Part shown: positions 7,958-15,760 of the stretch, piece by piece
Numbering within the stretch: the first letter of the stretch is position 1
How the letters are laid out: each line of letters opens with the position of its first letter
NCBI GenBank assembly: GCA_030590745.1
Contig: JAUVCS010000003.1
Location: 1-18,488 of the forward strand
DNA length: 18,488 nucleotides
Source of the DNA: Desulfuromusa sp.
GTDB taxonomy: Bacteria > Desulfobacterota > Desulfuromonadia > Desulfuromonadales > Geopsychrobacteraceae
Reading direction: 5' to 3'
Notes under the pieces: model-generated
The model's input: only the letters and a program-made list of their open reading frames with translations
The model's database searches: none
What the model was told of the DNA's origin: nothing
Position numbers and translations under genes: made by a program

Positions 7958-8920
7958 ATGAAACGTATTGCTGTTTTGACCAGTGGCGGTGACTGCTCGG
8001 GGATGAATGCAACGCTGCGTGCTGTTGTCAGGGCTGGATTAGCATCAAACCTTGAGGTTATCGGCATCCAGAAAGGTTTTCAAGGTCTCATTGATCGTCT
8101 CTACGAACCGATGACAACTCGATCAGTGAGCAATATCCTGCAGCGCGGGGGAACAGTTCTACAGAGCGCCCGCTGCAAAGAGATGCGCACCGAACCAGGG
8201 CTACGGCTGGCTAGTGAAAATTTGAAGGGGATGGGGGTGGAAGGTCTGATTGTTATTGGTGGAGATGGTTCTCTCAAGGGAGGTTACGCGATCCACCAAC
8301 AAGGGATCCCGGTCATTGGTATTCCCGGCTCAATAGATAACGATATCTCCTTTACCGATGTTTCACTGGGTGTCGATACAGCATTGAATAATATTGTCCG
8401 CGCTGTCGATAATCTGAAGGATACAGCATCATCCCATGACCGTGCTTTTGTTGTCGAAGTAATGGGACGAAATTGTGGTTATCTGACCGTCGTTGCCACC
8501 ATTGCAGCAGGCGCTGAATACAGTCTGATCCCCGAAGAACCCTATAACCTTGACGAAATCTGCAACGACCTGCGGAGACGCTATCAGGAGGGTCGCACCA
8601 ATTCTATCATTATGGTGGCCGAAGGGGCTGGTAAAGCCGAAGACATAGCTGATCAGATTAAAAACCGGATTGGTTTTGAGACCCGGGTCATCGTGCTCGG
8701 TCATTATCAGCGCGGCGGGTCACCAACGGTTTATGATCGTCTCCTCGGAGCACGATTTGGCCAGGCAGCCGTTGAAAATCTCATTAAAGGTAATGGAGGA
8801 ATGATGGTGGGACTGCAAGGATCATCGATAATTCTGACCGATCTTAAAACTGTGATCACCTCAGGGATTCGACCTATCAATCCCATGTTACCGATGCTGG
8901 CAAATCAATTACTGGCTTAA
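7958..8920 (+). CDS. pfkA: ATP-dependent 6-phosphofructokinase
   Basis: A 320-residue enzyme, same length as E. coli PfkA and colinear with it. It phosphorylates fructose 6-phosphate to fructose 1,6-bisphosphate in glycolysis. GGDGS at 101-105 and PGSIDND at 123-129 give Gly104 and Gly124, the residues that mark ATP-using rather than pyrophosphate-using enzymes; Asp127 is the catalytic base. MGRNCG (from M169) and the HYQRGGSP segment form the fructose-phosphate site. R21 and R25 of the allosteric effector site are kept, while the Arg normally at 54 appears one position later (T54-R55). The start has an AAAGGT ribosome site. The gene is single, divergent from the M16 operon and convergent with rqcH. 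Confidence 0.95.
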   Translation: MKRIAVLTSGGDCSGMNATLRAVVRAGLASNLEVIGIQKGFQGLIDRLYEPMTTRSVSNILQRGGTVLQSARCKEMRTEPGLRLASENLKGMGVEGLIVIGGDGSLKGGYAIHQQGIPVIGIPGSIDNDISFTDVSLGVDTALNNIVRAVDNLKDTASSHDRAFVVEVMGRNCGYLTVVATIAAGAEYSLIPEEPYNLDEICNDLRRRYQEGRTNSIIMVAEGAGKAEDIADQIKNRIGFETRVIVLGHYQRGGSPTVYDRLLGARFGQAAVENLIKGNGGMMVGLQGSSIILTDLKTVITSGIRPINPMLPMLANQLLA

Positions 8921-8952
8921 TCTGCAAATTCCCCAGGGGATTTGGGAGCCTG

Positions 8953-10377
8953 CTAAGACAATCGAAAAGGTTTAACGGTCAGAGTCTTGTATCGAAGAAC
9001 ATTGACTAGACCAGCCCTGCACCCCTTTGGTTTGTGGACAGCTTTAGCGTCCGCCAGCATCACCTCAACCTTGTGGTCATTTCTTGATTTTGAATAGCCG
9101 GCTGCAATTGCAGCGGCATAGCTCAAATCTGCATCTTTTAACCCTAGATTAGTGTTAGCAACCTTCATCACAACATGTGCCCCTGGAGCGTGCTGAACAT
9201 GAAACCAAAAATCACCATTTTTAAGAATTTTTGTAGAAATTTCATCATTTTGCCGGTTATTTCGCCCCCAAAGGATTCTGAACCCGGAGGGGCTGGTGGT
9301 TTCATGTGGAATTGACGGTTGCAGCGTCCGTTTTGTATGCAGACGATTTTTATCTTTCAGCAGCCCCGCCTGACGGAGTTCCTGAGCAATTTCTTCAATG
9401 TCGGAATTCTTTACACTGTCCTTTAATTGATAGTCAAGTTGCTCCAGCCACTCCAATTCAGCTTGAGTTTCGCCTAAACGCCTTAGACTATGTTGCTCTC
9501 CACGCAGCCCTTTTTTATAACGTTTAAAGTATCTTTCTGCATTCTGCGCTGGCAGCAACAGCGGATCGAGTTGAATAGTCAATGTTTCTGGAGGTTGCAG
9601 ATAATAGTTCTGCAGTTCAATTTCAACCAGCCCACGGGTAATCAGGTGTAAATTTGCCAATAATAATTCACCGATCTGTCGGTCAACTGCAAAATTTTGT
9701 TGTTTCTGTAAGTCTTTCTCAATACTGAGTAACCGCTTTTGCAGTTTCTTTATCTGTCGATTGATAGTCTGCTGCAGTTGGCGATAAAAATCGTGCTTAT
9801 TCTCAGTATGTTCATTACAACTGTAAAGTTTTTCGACAGTCTGGTTCCAGGAATGGTTATTTTCCAACTGAGGGGCTGATCCCTTATCTATCTTTTGCTG
9901 AATCTCCAGCTTTTCCGGAAGCAGATATTCTTTCCCGGGTAAAATTACCCGTTGGCCACCCTCAGCTGGTATTCTTTTCAAAACATCGATAATCAGTCCC
10001 TGATCATTCAAAAGAATTAAATTGCTGCTTTTCCCGGTCAACTCAATCAGCAACCGGCAGTCACCCCGACCTCCTGTACAATTAAATTGGACAATCCGAT
10101 CATCATTAACAATAGAAACTGAATAAATCCTGGAAATTCTAGCTCTGAGCAACTGACAAAAACGGGGGGGAATATGTGGATTAGGCCAAGTCTTAGAGGT
10201 TAAATGGAGGCGACTTTTCTGTCCTTCTGCCGATAGCAACAGTCGTAAAGTTTCCTTGCCATTCCAGAGCTTGAATAGCAGAATTTCTGGCGCAGGTTGA
10301 TAGATCTTGGATACTCTGGCACCCGCTAATTGCGCCGCTAATTCGTCAACAACATGATTTATCAGGTCGAATTTCAT
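8953..10377 (-). CDS. rqcH: RqcH/NFACT family ribosome quality-control protein
   Basis: The product is an Rqc2/RqcH (NFACT, 'fibronectin-binding') protein. From the MKFD start at 10377 it has 474 residues. The N-terminal NFACT-N domain opens with the usual 'L-x-G-x-R-V-x-K-I-Y-Q-P' pattern and contains D93-R94, aligned with the D97-R98 pair that B. subtilis RqcH needs for tRNA(Ala) recruitment and Ala-tailing of stalled chains. A long charged helical middle (about 185-310) is the coiled-coil arm contacting the 50S subunit. The C-terminal NFACT-R domain ends with GDFWFHVQHAPGAHVVMK and the family motif HKPKG. An in-frame ATG at 10398 would add seven residues; MKFD matches the family and neither start has a clear ribosome site. 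Somewhat shorter than typical ~560-residue members. Confidence 0.88.
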   Translation of the reverse strand: MKFDLINHVVDELAAQLAGARVSKIYQPAPEILLFKLWNGKETLRLLLSAEGQKSRLHLTSKTWPNPHIPPRFCQLLRARISRIYSVSIVNDDRIVQFNCTGGRGDCRLLIELTGKSSNLILLNDQGLIIDVLKRIPAEGGQRVILPGKEYLLPEKLEIQQKIDKGSAPQLENNHSWNQTVEKLYSCNEHTENKHDFYRQLQQTINRQIKKLQKRLLSIEKDLQKQQNFAVDRQIGELLLANLHLITRGLVEIELQNYYLQPPETLTIQLDPLLLPAQNAERYFKRYKKGLRGEQHSLRRLGETQAELEWLEQLDYQLKDSVKNSDIEEIAQELRQAGLLKDKNRLHTKRTLQPSIPHETTSPSGFRILWGRNNRQNDEISTKILKNGDFWFHVQHAPGAHVVMKVANTNLGLKDADLSYAAAIAAGYSKSRNDHKVEVMLADAKAVHKPKGCRAGLVNVLRYKTLTVKPFRLS

Positions 10378-10518
10378 AACGACATAATTAAGCATCATGA
10401 TCGAGCTTGGATCAAGTTAAAACCAAATAGTCAAACCAAACCATTTTTTGGGAATTCGCTTTTGCAGACAATATTTGTTAGAATTGCTCACTTTCATATT
10501 TACCAATGGAGAATAAAA

Positions 10519-11802
10519 ATGGAAAACAACTGGAAAATAGAAACTCAGGCTGTCCAGGGAAGCTATGCCCCTAAACCGACAGAACCCCGTATTCCGGCCA
10601 TCTGTCAAAGTACGACATTTAAATATACCAGTGCAGATCACGTCGCAAAACTATTTGATCTGGATCTGGCCGATCATATGTACAGTCGTATCAGCAACCC
10701 GACTACGGCAGCTCTTGAAGGCAAAATTGCCCTGATGGAAGGTGGTGTAGGGGCGTTGGCAACCTCGTCAGGACAGGCCGCAATCAGTGGCGCCATCTTG
10801 AACATCTGTCAAGCGGGGCAGCATATTGTCTCTGCAAGTACCCTTTACGGAGGAACCTATTCTCTGTTTGCTAACACCTTTCCAAAAATGGGAATTGAGG
10901 TCACATTTATTGATCCGGAAGCAGACGCTGCTGAAATAAAGAAAGCTTTTCGTCCAGAAACTCGCTGTCTGTTCGCTGAAACAATCGGAAATCCAAACTT
11001 GAATGTCCTCGATTTTGCCAAGTTTTCTAGAATTGCCAAGGAACAGGATGTTCCTCTGATGATTGACAATACCTTTGCCACCCCCTGTCTTTGTAAACCT
11101 CTGGAACTGGGAGCGGATATTGTCGTCCATTCCACAACTAAATATTTTGATGGTCATGCAACCAGTTTGGGTGGTGTTATTGTAGATGGGGGTCAGTTCA
11201 ACTGGGATAATGGCAAGTTTCCTGAATTAATTGAAGCTGATCCGAGTTATCACGGACTAAAATATGTAGAAAAATTTTCCGCAGCTGCGTACATCGTCAA
11301 AGCCAGAGTCCAGTATCTGCGTGATCTTGGCTGCTGCCCTGCCCCACAAAATAGTTTTCTTATCGATCACGGGTTGACCACCCTGCCGTTACGCATGGAA
11401 CGTCACAGCAGCAATGCTCAGGCAATGGCTGAGTTTTTGGAGCAACATCCTGCGGTCTTAAAAGTCAATTATCCCGGTCTGAAAAGTCACACCAGTTTTC
11501 CTCTTGCCAGCAAATACCTACCCGGTGGGTGTAGCGGTGTTATGACCTTTGAAATAGAGGGGGGACAAGAGGCCGGTAAAAAATTCATGGAAACATGCCA
11601 ACTGGTTGCGCTGGTCGTTCATGTAGCTGATGCTCGTTCTGGAGTACTTCACCCTGCCAGCACCACTCACCGGCAACTCACAGAAGAGCAACAACGGTCG
11701 GCGGGAGTCGATCCAGGGATGATCCGCCTGTCGATAGGGATAGAACATATTGATGACCTGATTGCAGATGTTGAACAAGCTTTGGCACACAGTCAGAAAT
11801 AA
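10519..11802 (+). CDS. metY: O-acetylhomoserine sulfhydrylase (PLP-dependent Cys/Met metabolism enzyme)
   Basis: The start at 10519 (MENNWKIETQ, preceded by GGAG 7 bases upstream) gives 427 residues, the usual length of the family. A much longer frame open back to 10354 overlaps the rqcH start region and is not the true N-terminus. The fold-type-I PLP enzyme carries K208 in VVHSTTKYFDGH, the Schiff-base lysine, and D183 in MIDNTFATP, which contacts the pyridine nitrogen; SSGQAA around 83-88 holds the cofactor phosphate. The enzyme joins O-acetylhomoserine with sulfide to make homocysteine, giving direct sulfhydrylation in methionine synthesis. I see no SAM riboswitch in the ~120 bp upstream. 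The gene is monocistronic and ends in a strong terminator. Confidence 0.92.
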   Translation: MENNWKIETQAVQGSYAPKPTEPRIPAICQSTTFKYTSADHVAKLFDLDLADHMYSRISNPTTAALEGKIALMEGGVGALATSSGQAAISGAILNICQAGQHIVSASTLYGGTYSLFANTFPKMGIEVTFIDPEADAAEIKKAFRPETRCLFAETIGNPNLNVLDFAKFSRIAKEQDVPLMIDNTFATPCLCKPLELGADIVVHSTTKYFDGHATSLGGVIVDGGQFNWDNGKFPELIEADPSYHGLKYVEKFSAAAYIVKARVQYLRDLGCCPAPQNSFLIDHGLTTLPLRMERHSSNAQAMAEFLEQHPAVLKVNYPGLKSHTSFPLASKYLPGGCSGVMTFEIEGGQEAGKKFMETCQLVALVVHVADARSGVLHPASTTHRQLTEEQQRSAGVDPGMIRLSIGIEHIDDLIADVEQALAHSQK

Positions 11803-11825
11803 CCTTTATAAATAAGCATATTTCC

Positions 11826-11855
11826 CCGGAGGCAGCCTTTCTGCCTCCGGTTTTT
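11826..11855 (+). terminator. Intrinsic terminator of metY
   Basis: A perfect 10-bp GC-rich stem, CCGGAGGCAG (11826-11835) with CTGCCTCCGG (11841-11850), a 5-base loop and a run of five T followed by CTTTC. Confidence 0.95.
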
Positions 11856-11929
11856 CTTTCTTAGCAATATTAACGGCACCCACTGTAAAGTTTTCCGACA
11901 CAATTTCAATGTGAAAATAAAAATACCGA

Positions 11930-11961
11930 TAATTCAGTAAGTTGAAAGCATGGCTGAATTA
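11930..11961. repeat. 8-bp inverted repeat upstream of the GSU3473-like gene
   Basis: TAATTCAG (11930-11937) and CTGAATTA (11954-11961) are perfect inverted copies separated by 16 bases. With no T run and a long spacer this suits a dimeric regulator's operator better than a terminator. AT-rich sequence with TAGAAT at 11970-11975 follows, but no well-spaced -35 box is seen. The whole 11856-12039 gap otherwise contains no gene I can support. Confidence 0.35.
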
Positions 11962-12039
11962 TTGCATATTAGAATATCAATTCACTAGCAGAGTCTTCCT
12001 CAGAATTTTCAAATCAAACAACAGGATGGAAACGAACCT

Positions 12040-12264
12040 ATGTTGATCCCGGTTATATACAATAATGGAAATCACGATCAAGTTAAGGGTTTCATGCTCC
12101 CCAAACTTATTGCCAATAATGGGATTAGCATGTTTAAAAGAAGTAGTGGGTGGGTTTTGATTGAAGTAGACGAGATTCGTGACATGACAAAAATAGCACG
12201 TTATAGCGGAGAAGAAAGACGCCAGGAAGAATTTAAGATTCATGAACTGATCGATATTATCTAA
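12040..12264 (+). CDS. GSU3473-like small protein of unknown function
   Basis: A 74-residue protein beginning MLIPVIYNNGNHDQVKGFML. The order 'MLIPV-x-Y-x-x-G-x-x-x-x-V-K-x-x-x-L-x-x-L-I' followed by an FKRSSGWVLIEVDEIR strand pair and the basic motif YSGEERR matches my memory of a small Geobacter-type family called GSU3473. No transmembrane helix or signal peptide is present. The beta-rich core with a terminal Y-x-G-x-E-R-R tail could bind a nucleotide or protein, but no activity is known. A GGATGG ribosome site lies about 10 bases before the ATG. The trmL gene follows 49 bp later on the same strand; co-transcription is possible. Confidence 0.7.
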   Translation: MLIPVIYNNGNHDQVKGFMLPKLIANNGISMFKRSSGWVLIEVDEIRDMTKIARYSGEERRQEEFKIHELIDII

Positions 12265-12313
12265 ATACCGCAAACCTTTCCATCACCACCGCCAATGTGC
12301 TATACCCCTGCAC

Positions 12314-12790
12314 ATGCAAAATTCCATGCCATTTCATATTGTTCTGGTCGAACCGGAAATTCCTCCCAATACAGGGAACATCGGACGGCTCTGTGCTGCG
12401 ACAGGAGCCCATCTTCACCTGGTCGGAAAACTCGGTTTTTCTCTGGATGATAAATATATGAAGCGGGCAGGTCTCGACTACTGGCCAGAAGTTAAGTTGC
12501 ACCGCTGGGATTCATTGCAACATTTGCAGCAGAATTTTCCAGCTGGACGGTTCTGGTACACCTCGAAAAAGGCAACGCAGAGTTATACTGCTGTCGGCTA
12601 TAATCCCGGTGATTTTTTTGTTTTTGGCAAGGAAACCTTAGGGCTACCGGAAGACTTGCTTGCAGCTGAGGCGAAGCGGGCGATACTGATCCCTATCTTC
12701 TCCTCCGCAGTACGCAGTTTAAATCTGGCAAATTCAGCAGCAATAATTCTGTATGAAGCGATAAGACAAACAAATCCGCTGGAATCATAA
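12314..12790 (+). CDS. trmL: tRNA (cytidine/uridine-34-2'-O)-methyltransferase TrmL
   Basis: A 158-residue SPOUT-class methyltransferase, matching E. coli TrmL (157). The family signatures are all present in order: NTGNIGRLCAATGA near the N-terminus, GKETLGLPEDLL about residue 105, and SLNLANSAAIILYEA near the end; the last two form the deep trefoil knot that binds S-adenosylmethionine. The enzyme methylates the ribose of the wobble base in tRNA(Leu) isoacceptors. Two starts are possible, the ATG at 12314 or the one at 12326 (MPFHIVLVEPE, closer to family N-termini); neither has a clear ribosome site. The gene converges on htpG with a shared terminator between. Confidence 0.92.
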   Translation: MQNSMPFHIVLVEPEIPPNTGNIGRLCAATGAHLHLVGKLGFSLDDKYMKRAGLDYWPEVKLHRWDSLQHLQQNFPAGRFWYTSKKATQSYTAVGYNPGDFFVFGKETLGLPEDLLAAEAKRAILIPIFSSAVRSLNLANSAAIILYEAIRQTNPLES

Positions 12791-12795
12791 AAAAA

Positions 12796-12817
12796 AGCCG
12801 GGCACTTTGGCCCGGCT
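12796..12817. terminator. Bidirectional intrinsic terminator between trmL and htpG
   Basis: AGCCGGGC (12796-12803) pairs perfectly with GCCCGGCT (12810-12817) around a 6-base loop. ATTTTAT follows on plus and a run of eight T follows on minus, so it can end both convergent transcripts. The region 12825-12878 also carries nested short inverted repeats (CTAGCA/TGCTAG and TGATAGT/ACTATCA, the latter overlapping the htpG stop). Confidence 0.9.
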
Positions 12818-12875
12818 ATTTTATCTAGCAACCAGTTCATTGATAGTCCGACAGACTGCTAGACTTCGATAACTA

Positions 12876-14717
12876 TCAGATCATTCCAAGCAGTTTTCCA
12901 CTCCGCTCAAGAAATCCAGCCATCCGCTCTTTGTTGATCGCCTGATGTGACAACATTGCCAGATCGTAAATTTGATTCATCAGCATCGCTGCAAGCTCAG
13001 CATCCCCTTCATCCTGCGATTTAAGAACTTTTGCAACTGCGGGGCTGGCGGTATTCACCATAAGGGTATGCTCGGCAAATAAATCGGGCATTTCACCCTG
13101 CCCCATCATGCTGGTCATCTCTTTGAAACGCCGGGACTGTTCATTCAGAAGAATAATCCCCGGAACAGTGTCATCCCTGAGAGTTTCAATGCGGATTGTC
13201 AGTCCTTTGATTTCATCAAGGCCATCCTTGAAAACCTGCTCAATTCGTTCCCCTTTAGTTTTATTATCAGCACCTTCAACAATTTCATTTGCAGGATCAG
13301 ATTCCAGAAGGTTTTCAGTAATATCGGAATCGACCCGCTCAAATTTAAGGTCGGTATTTTTTGATTCCAGAAATTGGATAAAATGACTATCAATCATTGC
13401 ATCAAGAATCAGCACTTCCATCCCCTGGGACTTAAACAATTTTAGATAGGTCGCCTGAGTTCCCTCATCATTGGCATAATAAACCTTGTTTTCATGCTTC
13501 TCTTTGGCACGCTCAAGATATTCTGGCAGAGTCGTGAACTTGTCCTCACCGGTGGAGTGATAGATAACCTGATCCTTCACCTTCTGATAAAACTTGTCCT
13601 CACGCATCATCCCATATTTGATGAAGGAATGAATATCTTCCCAGATGGGCTCAAATGCTTCACGATCTTTTTTTGCCAGATCAACAATTTTAGCCGCCAC
13701 CCGACCACTGATAACTTCACGAATTTTACGTACCTGAGGTTCATTCTGCAAATAACTGCGGGAAACATTCAAAGGTAAGTCGGGAGCATCCAGACAACCC
13801 TGCAGTGGAGTCAGAAATTCCGGAATCAACTCCGGGGTGCTAGCAGAAACAAACACCTGATTACAATAGAGATTAATGTGACTCTTGGTGACATCAAACT
13901 CGTTAGTCAGATGGGGGAAATAAACGATCCCCTTGAGATTAAAGGGATAATCAATATTCAGATGGATCCAGAACAGGGGATCAGCTGACATGGGGTAAAG
14001 CTTGCGGTAAAACTCTTTGTATTCATCATCGCTGATATCCGCTGGACTTTTTGTCCAGAGGGGATTTTTATCATTGACCTCTTCCCCTTCAAGACTGATC
14101 GATACCGGTAGAAAATTACAGAATTTTTTGATTATTTCACCGGTATTAGCAGGGTCCAGAAACTCTTTTTCATCCTCATTCAGATATAAAATAACTTCGG
14201 TACCACGATCTTTTTTATCGGTCGATTCAAGGCTGTAACTTGTTGTCCCCTCACATTTCCAGTGAACCGCCTCTGCATCCTTTTCATAGGACAAGGTCCG
14301 GATCTCAACATTTTCCGCGACCATAAAAGCAGAATAGAAACCCATACCAAAATGACCGATAATCTGATTTTTATCTTCCAGGTTTTTGAATTTCTCAATG
14401 AAATCTTCCGCTGATGAAAATGCAATCTGATTTATATATTTACGCACCTCATCAGCTGTCATACCGATGCCGTTATCCGTCACCGTCAGGGTTCCTGCTT
14501 CTTTGTCCAGATGGATGTCAACCTTATATTCATCAGCTAACTTCAGCCCCTCAACCAGGTTGATATTTTGCAGTTTGTGGATAGCATCAACAGCGTTAGA
14601 AATCAGTTCACGCAAGAAAATATCTTTATCGCTGTACAACCACTTTTTGATAATCGGAAAGATATTTTCTGTGTGAATGGAAATACTGCCTTCTTCTTTT
14701 TTGATCTCGTCAGACAT
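12876..14717 (-). CDS. htpG: Molecular chaperone HtpG (bacterial Hsp90)
   Basis: A 613-residue Hsp90 homologue (E. coli 624). The N-terminal GHKL ATPase domain shows FLRELISNAVDAIHK (catalytic Glu and Mg-binding Asn), DNGIGM, and the lid/phosphate loop GHFGMGFYSAF. The middle domain carries LPLNVSRSYLQ with the conserved Arg that reaches ATP. The C-terminal dimerisation domain ends in GKLLGMI. The N-terminal wording SISIHTENIFPIIKKWLYSD differs from the enterobacterial type and resembles the HtpG branch I associate with Clostridia, Bacteroidetes and delta-proteobacteria. An AAGGAG ribosome site supports the start. It is monocistronic, with a near-consensus housekeeping promoter upstream and a terminator downstream. 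Confidence 0.97.
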   Translation of the reverse strand: MSDEIKKEEGSISIHTENIFPIIKKWLYSDKDIFLRELISNAVDAIHKLQNINLVEGLKLADEYKVDIHLDKEAGTLTVTDNGIGMTADEVRKYINQIAFSSAEDFIEKFKNLEDKNQIIGHFGMGFYSAFMVAENVEIRTLSYEKDAEAVHWKCEGTTSYSLESTDKKDRGTEVILYLNEDEKEFLDPANTGEIIKKFCNFLPVSISLEGEEVNDKNPLWTKSPADISDDEYKEFYRKLYPMSADPLFWIHLNIDYPFNLKGIVYFPHLTNEFDVTKSHINLYCNQVFVSASTPELIPEFLTPLQGCLDAPDLPLNVSRSYLQNEPQVRKIREVISGRVAAKIVDLAKKDREAFEPIWEDIHSFIKYGMMREDKFYQKVKDQVIYHSTGEDKFTTLPEYLERAKEKHENKVYYANDEGTQATYLKLFKSQGMEVLILDAMIDSHFIQFLESKNTDLKFERVDSDITENLLESDPANEIVEGADNKTKGERIEQVFKDGLDEIKGLTIRIETLRDDTVPGIILLNEQSRRFKEMTSMMGQGEMPDLFAEHTLMVNTASPAVAKVLKSQDEGDAELAAMLMNQIYDLAMLSHQAINKERMAGFLERSGKLLGMI

Positions 14718-14758
14718 CTTTAATTTCTCCTTGAATTACTGGTTATTTCATGCGCAGA

Positions 14759-14787
14759 AAGATAAAAATCTTAATGTTTTTTGTCAA
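14759..14787 (-). promoter_or_regulatory. Sigma70-type promoter of htpG
   Basis: On the minus strand TTGACA (14782-14787) and TATCTT (14759-14764) are separated by 17 bases. The leader of about 40 bases ends in AAGGAGAAATTAAAG before the ATG. No CCCCAT-type sigma32 -10 and no CIRCE repeat is seen. Confidence 0.65.
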
Positions 14788-14819
14788 GTATAACAGTGAC
14801 CAAATCACCTTACTGACAA

Positions 14820-14849
14820 AAAAGCTCACACAAGTTTTCGTGTGAGCTT
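14820..14849 (-). terminator. Intrinsic terminator of the ferritin-like/lipoprotein transcript
   Basis: AAAGCTCACAC (14820-14830) pairs with GTGTGAGCTTT (14839-14849) around an 8-base loop. On the minus strand the stem leads into TTTTTTGTC, so it terminates transcription coming from the ferritin-like and small lipoprotein genes, before the htpG promoter. The 85 bases between it and the lipoprotein stop are AT-rich and hold no gene. Confidence 0.85.
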
Positions 14850-14934
14850 TCTCTTATTTAACATGTTATATGGAACATCTAGAATAGGGTATCGAAAAAC
14901 CACTTTTATTAATATTTTTATTATTTTTATTCTA

Positions 14935-15066
14935 CTACCTACCTCTTAAATCTACCGGTGAGTCATCAAAAACTTTATCAAAGTCTTTGGTCGTCGTTTC
15001 ATGTGTTGTTGCACATGCGGCTAAAATCAACATAAATAAGAACAATAAAAACACTAACTTCTTCAT
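14935..15066 (-). CDS. Small lipoprotein, 43 residues
   Basis: A 44-codon frame including the stop. The product starts MKKLVFLLFLFMLILAACAT, an ideal short lipoprotein signal: two lysines, a hydrophobic core, and lipobox LAAC with the lipid-bearing Cys at 18. The mature part is only 26 residues, threonine-rich then acidic (DFDKVFDDSPVDLRGR), without recognisable domains. Alanine follows the Cys, predicting outer-membrane rather than inner-membrane retention. An AAAGGAA ribosome-site candidate lies ~11 bases upstream. It lies 48 bp after the ferritin-like gene on the same strand and just before the terminator, so it is probably the second gene of that transcript. Function unknown; small entericidin-like or peptidoglycan-anchoring roles are guesses. 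Confidence 0.7.
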   Translation of the reverse strand: MKKLVFLLFLFMLILAACATTHETTTKDFDKVFDDSPVDLRGR

Positions 15067-15114
15067 CTGATTAATATTCCTTTTGAAAAAGAAGGATGAT
15101 ACTAATTGACCAGA

Positions 15115-15591
15115 TCAATTCTCAGTCAAAAAATGTTTTTCATAAAACTCTTCCAGATTACTCAGGTGTCTGGTTTCATCCGCAAGCAACCGCTGAAACA
15201 GATCTGCCATTGGTGCCCCCTCACAGCCACTCATCAACCTTTTATAAAAATCGACTGCACATTTTTCCAGGTAAATTGCATGAGCCAAAGCAGTTCTAGC
15301 ATCGGCATCTGGAGCAATCTCCTTTTGTTCAAAAACATAATTCAGGTTCATTGAAGGGATCTCTTTCCGGAGGTCAGCAACATTGTGATCATGTCCATCC
15401 AGAAGCGCCATCTCCAGACGTTGCTTATGATTCAACTCTTCAATCGCTGCTTCACGCAAAATCGCAATAGCCTGACGGTCGGTTACGACATCAATAGCAT
15501 GCAGATAATTCCGGAAGCCCTCCTCTTCCATTTCGATCGCCTTCTCAAGAGCCGCTTCATATGTATAACAAACTCCTTCTTCTAAACCCAT
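15115..15591 (-). CDS. Ferritin-like diiron protein (rubrerythrin-type domain, no rubredoxin)
   Basis: From the ATG at 15591 the product has 158 residues forming a four-helix bundle. It carries the E-(ExxH)-E-(ExxH) diiron layout: a Glu in helix 1 (MEEEGF), E52-L-N-H55 in helix 2, E109 (IYLEKCAVDFY) in helix 3 and E139-T-R-H142 in helix 4. There is no Cys-x-x-Cys rubredoxin tail, so it is the 'erythrin' domain alone, likely acting in iron storage or in peroxide/oxygen detoxification. An upstream in-frame ATG (15597) overlaps the ribosome site AGGAG, whereas the ATG at 15591 lies six bases from it, so I prefer the shorter start. A small lipoprotein gene follows downstream and probably shares the transcript. 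Confidence 0.85.
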   Translation of the reverse strand: MGLEEGVCYTYEAALEKAIEMEEEGFRNYLHAIDVVTDRQAIAILREAAIEELNHKQRLEMALLDGHDHNVADLRKEIPSMNLNYVFEQKEIAPDADARTALAHAIYLEKCAVDFYKRLMSGCEGAPMADLFQRLLADETRHLSNLEEFYEKHFLTEN

Positions 15592-15760
15592 AATCATCTC
15601 CTGTTAATAAGATATAAAAGTCACAATTCAGAAACTAACCGCTTCACGCAGAAACAAACTCTTTTCCCCAGCCCCTCCAGACGATATCTGAACTATATTA
15701 ACATGCCTTGTTTCACAGGTCACTCCAATTTTGCCACTAACTTTATTAGATGACCAATAT

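Noticed and set aside
8921..8952. AAATTCCCCAGGGGATTT hairpin between pfkA and rqcH
   Set aside because: The stem has essentially no loop and a mismatch, with no T tract on either strand; not a convincing terminator.
10354..10518. 55-codon N-terminal extension of metY
   Set aside because: It overlaps the rqcH start on the other strand, has no family similarity, and the ATG at 10519 has a proper ribosome site and gives the normal length.
10768..11157. 129-codon antisense frame within metY
   Set aside because: It overlaps conserved PLP-enzyme coding sequence, has no ribosome site and no recognisable protein features; a shadow frame.
11950..11988. 12-residue ORF starting at the ATG at 11950
   Set aside because: No ribosome site, no hydrophobic or other recognisable character, and it runs through the inverted repeat; likely chance.
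12825..12878. Nested inverted repeats near the htpG 3' end
   Set aside because: Arms are only 6-7 bp, mutually exclusive, and lie beside a clear terminator that already explains the region.
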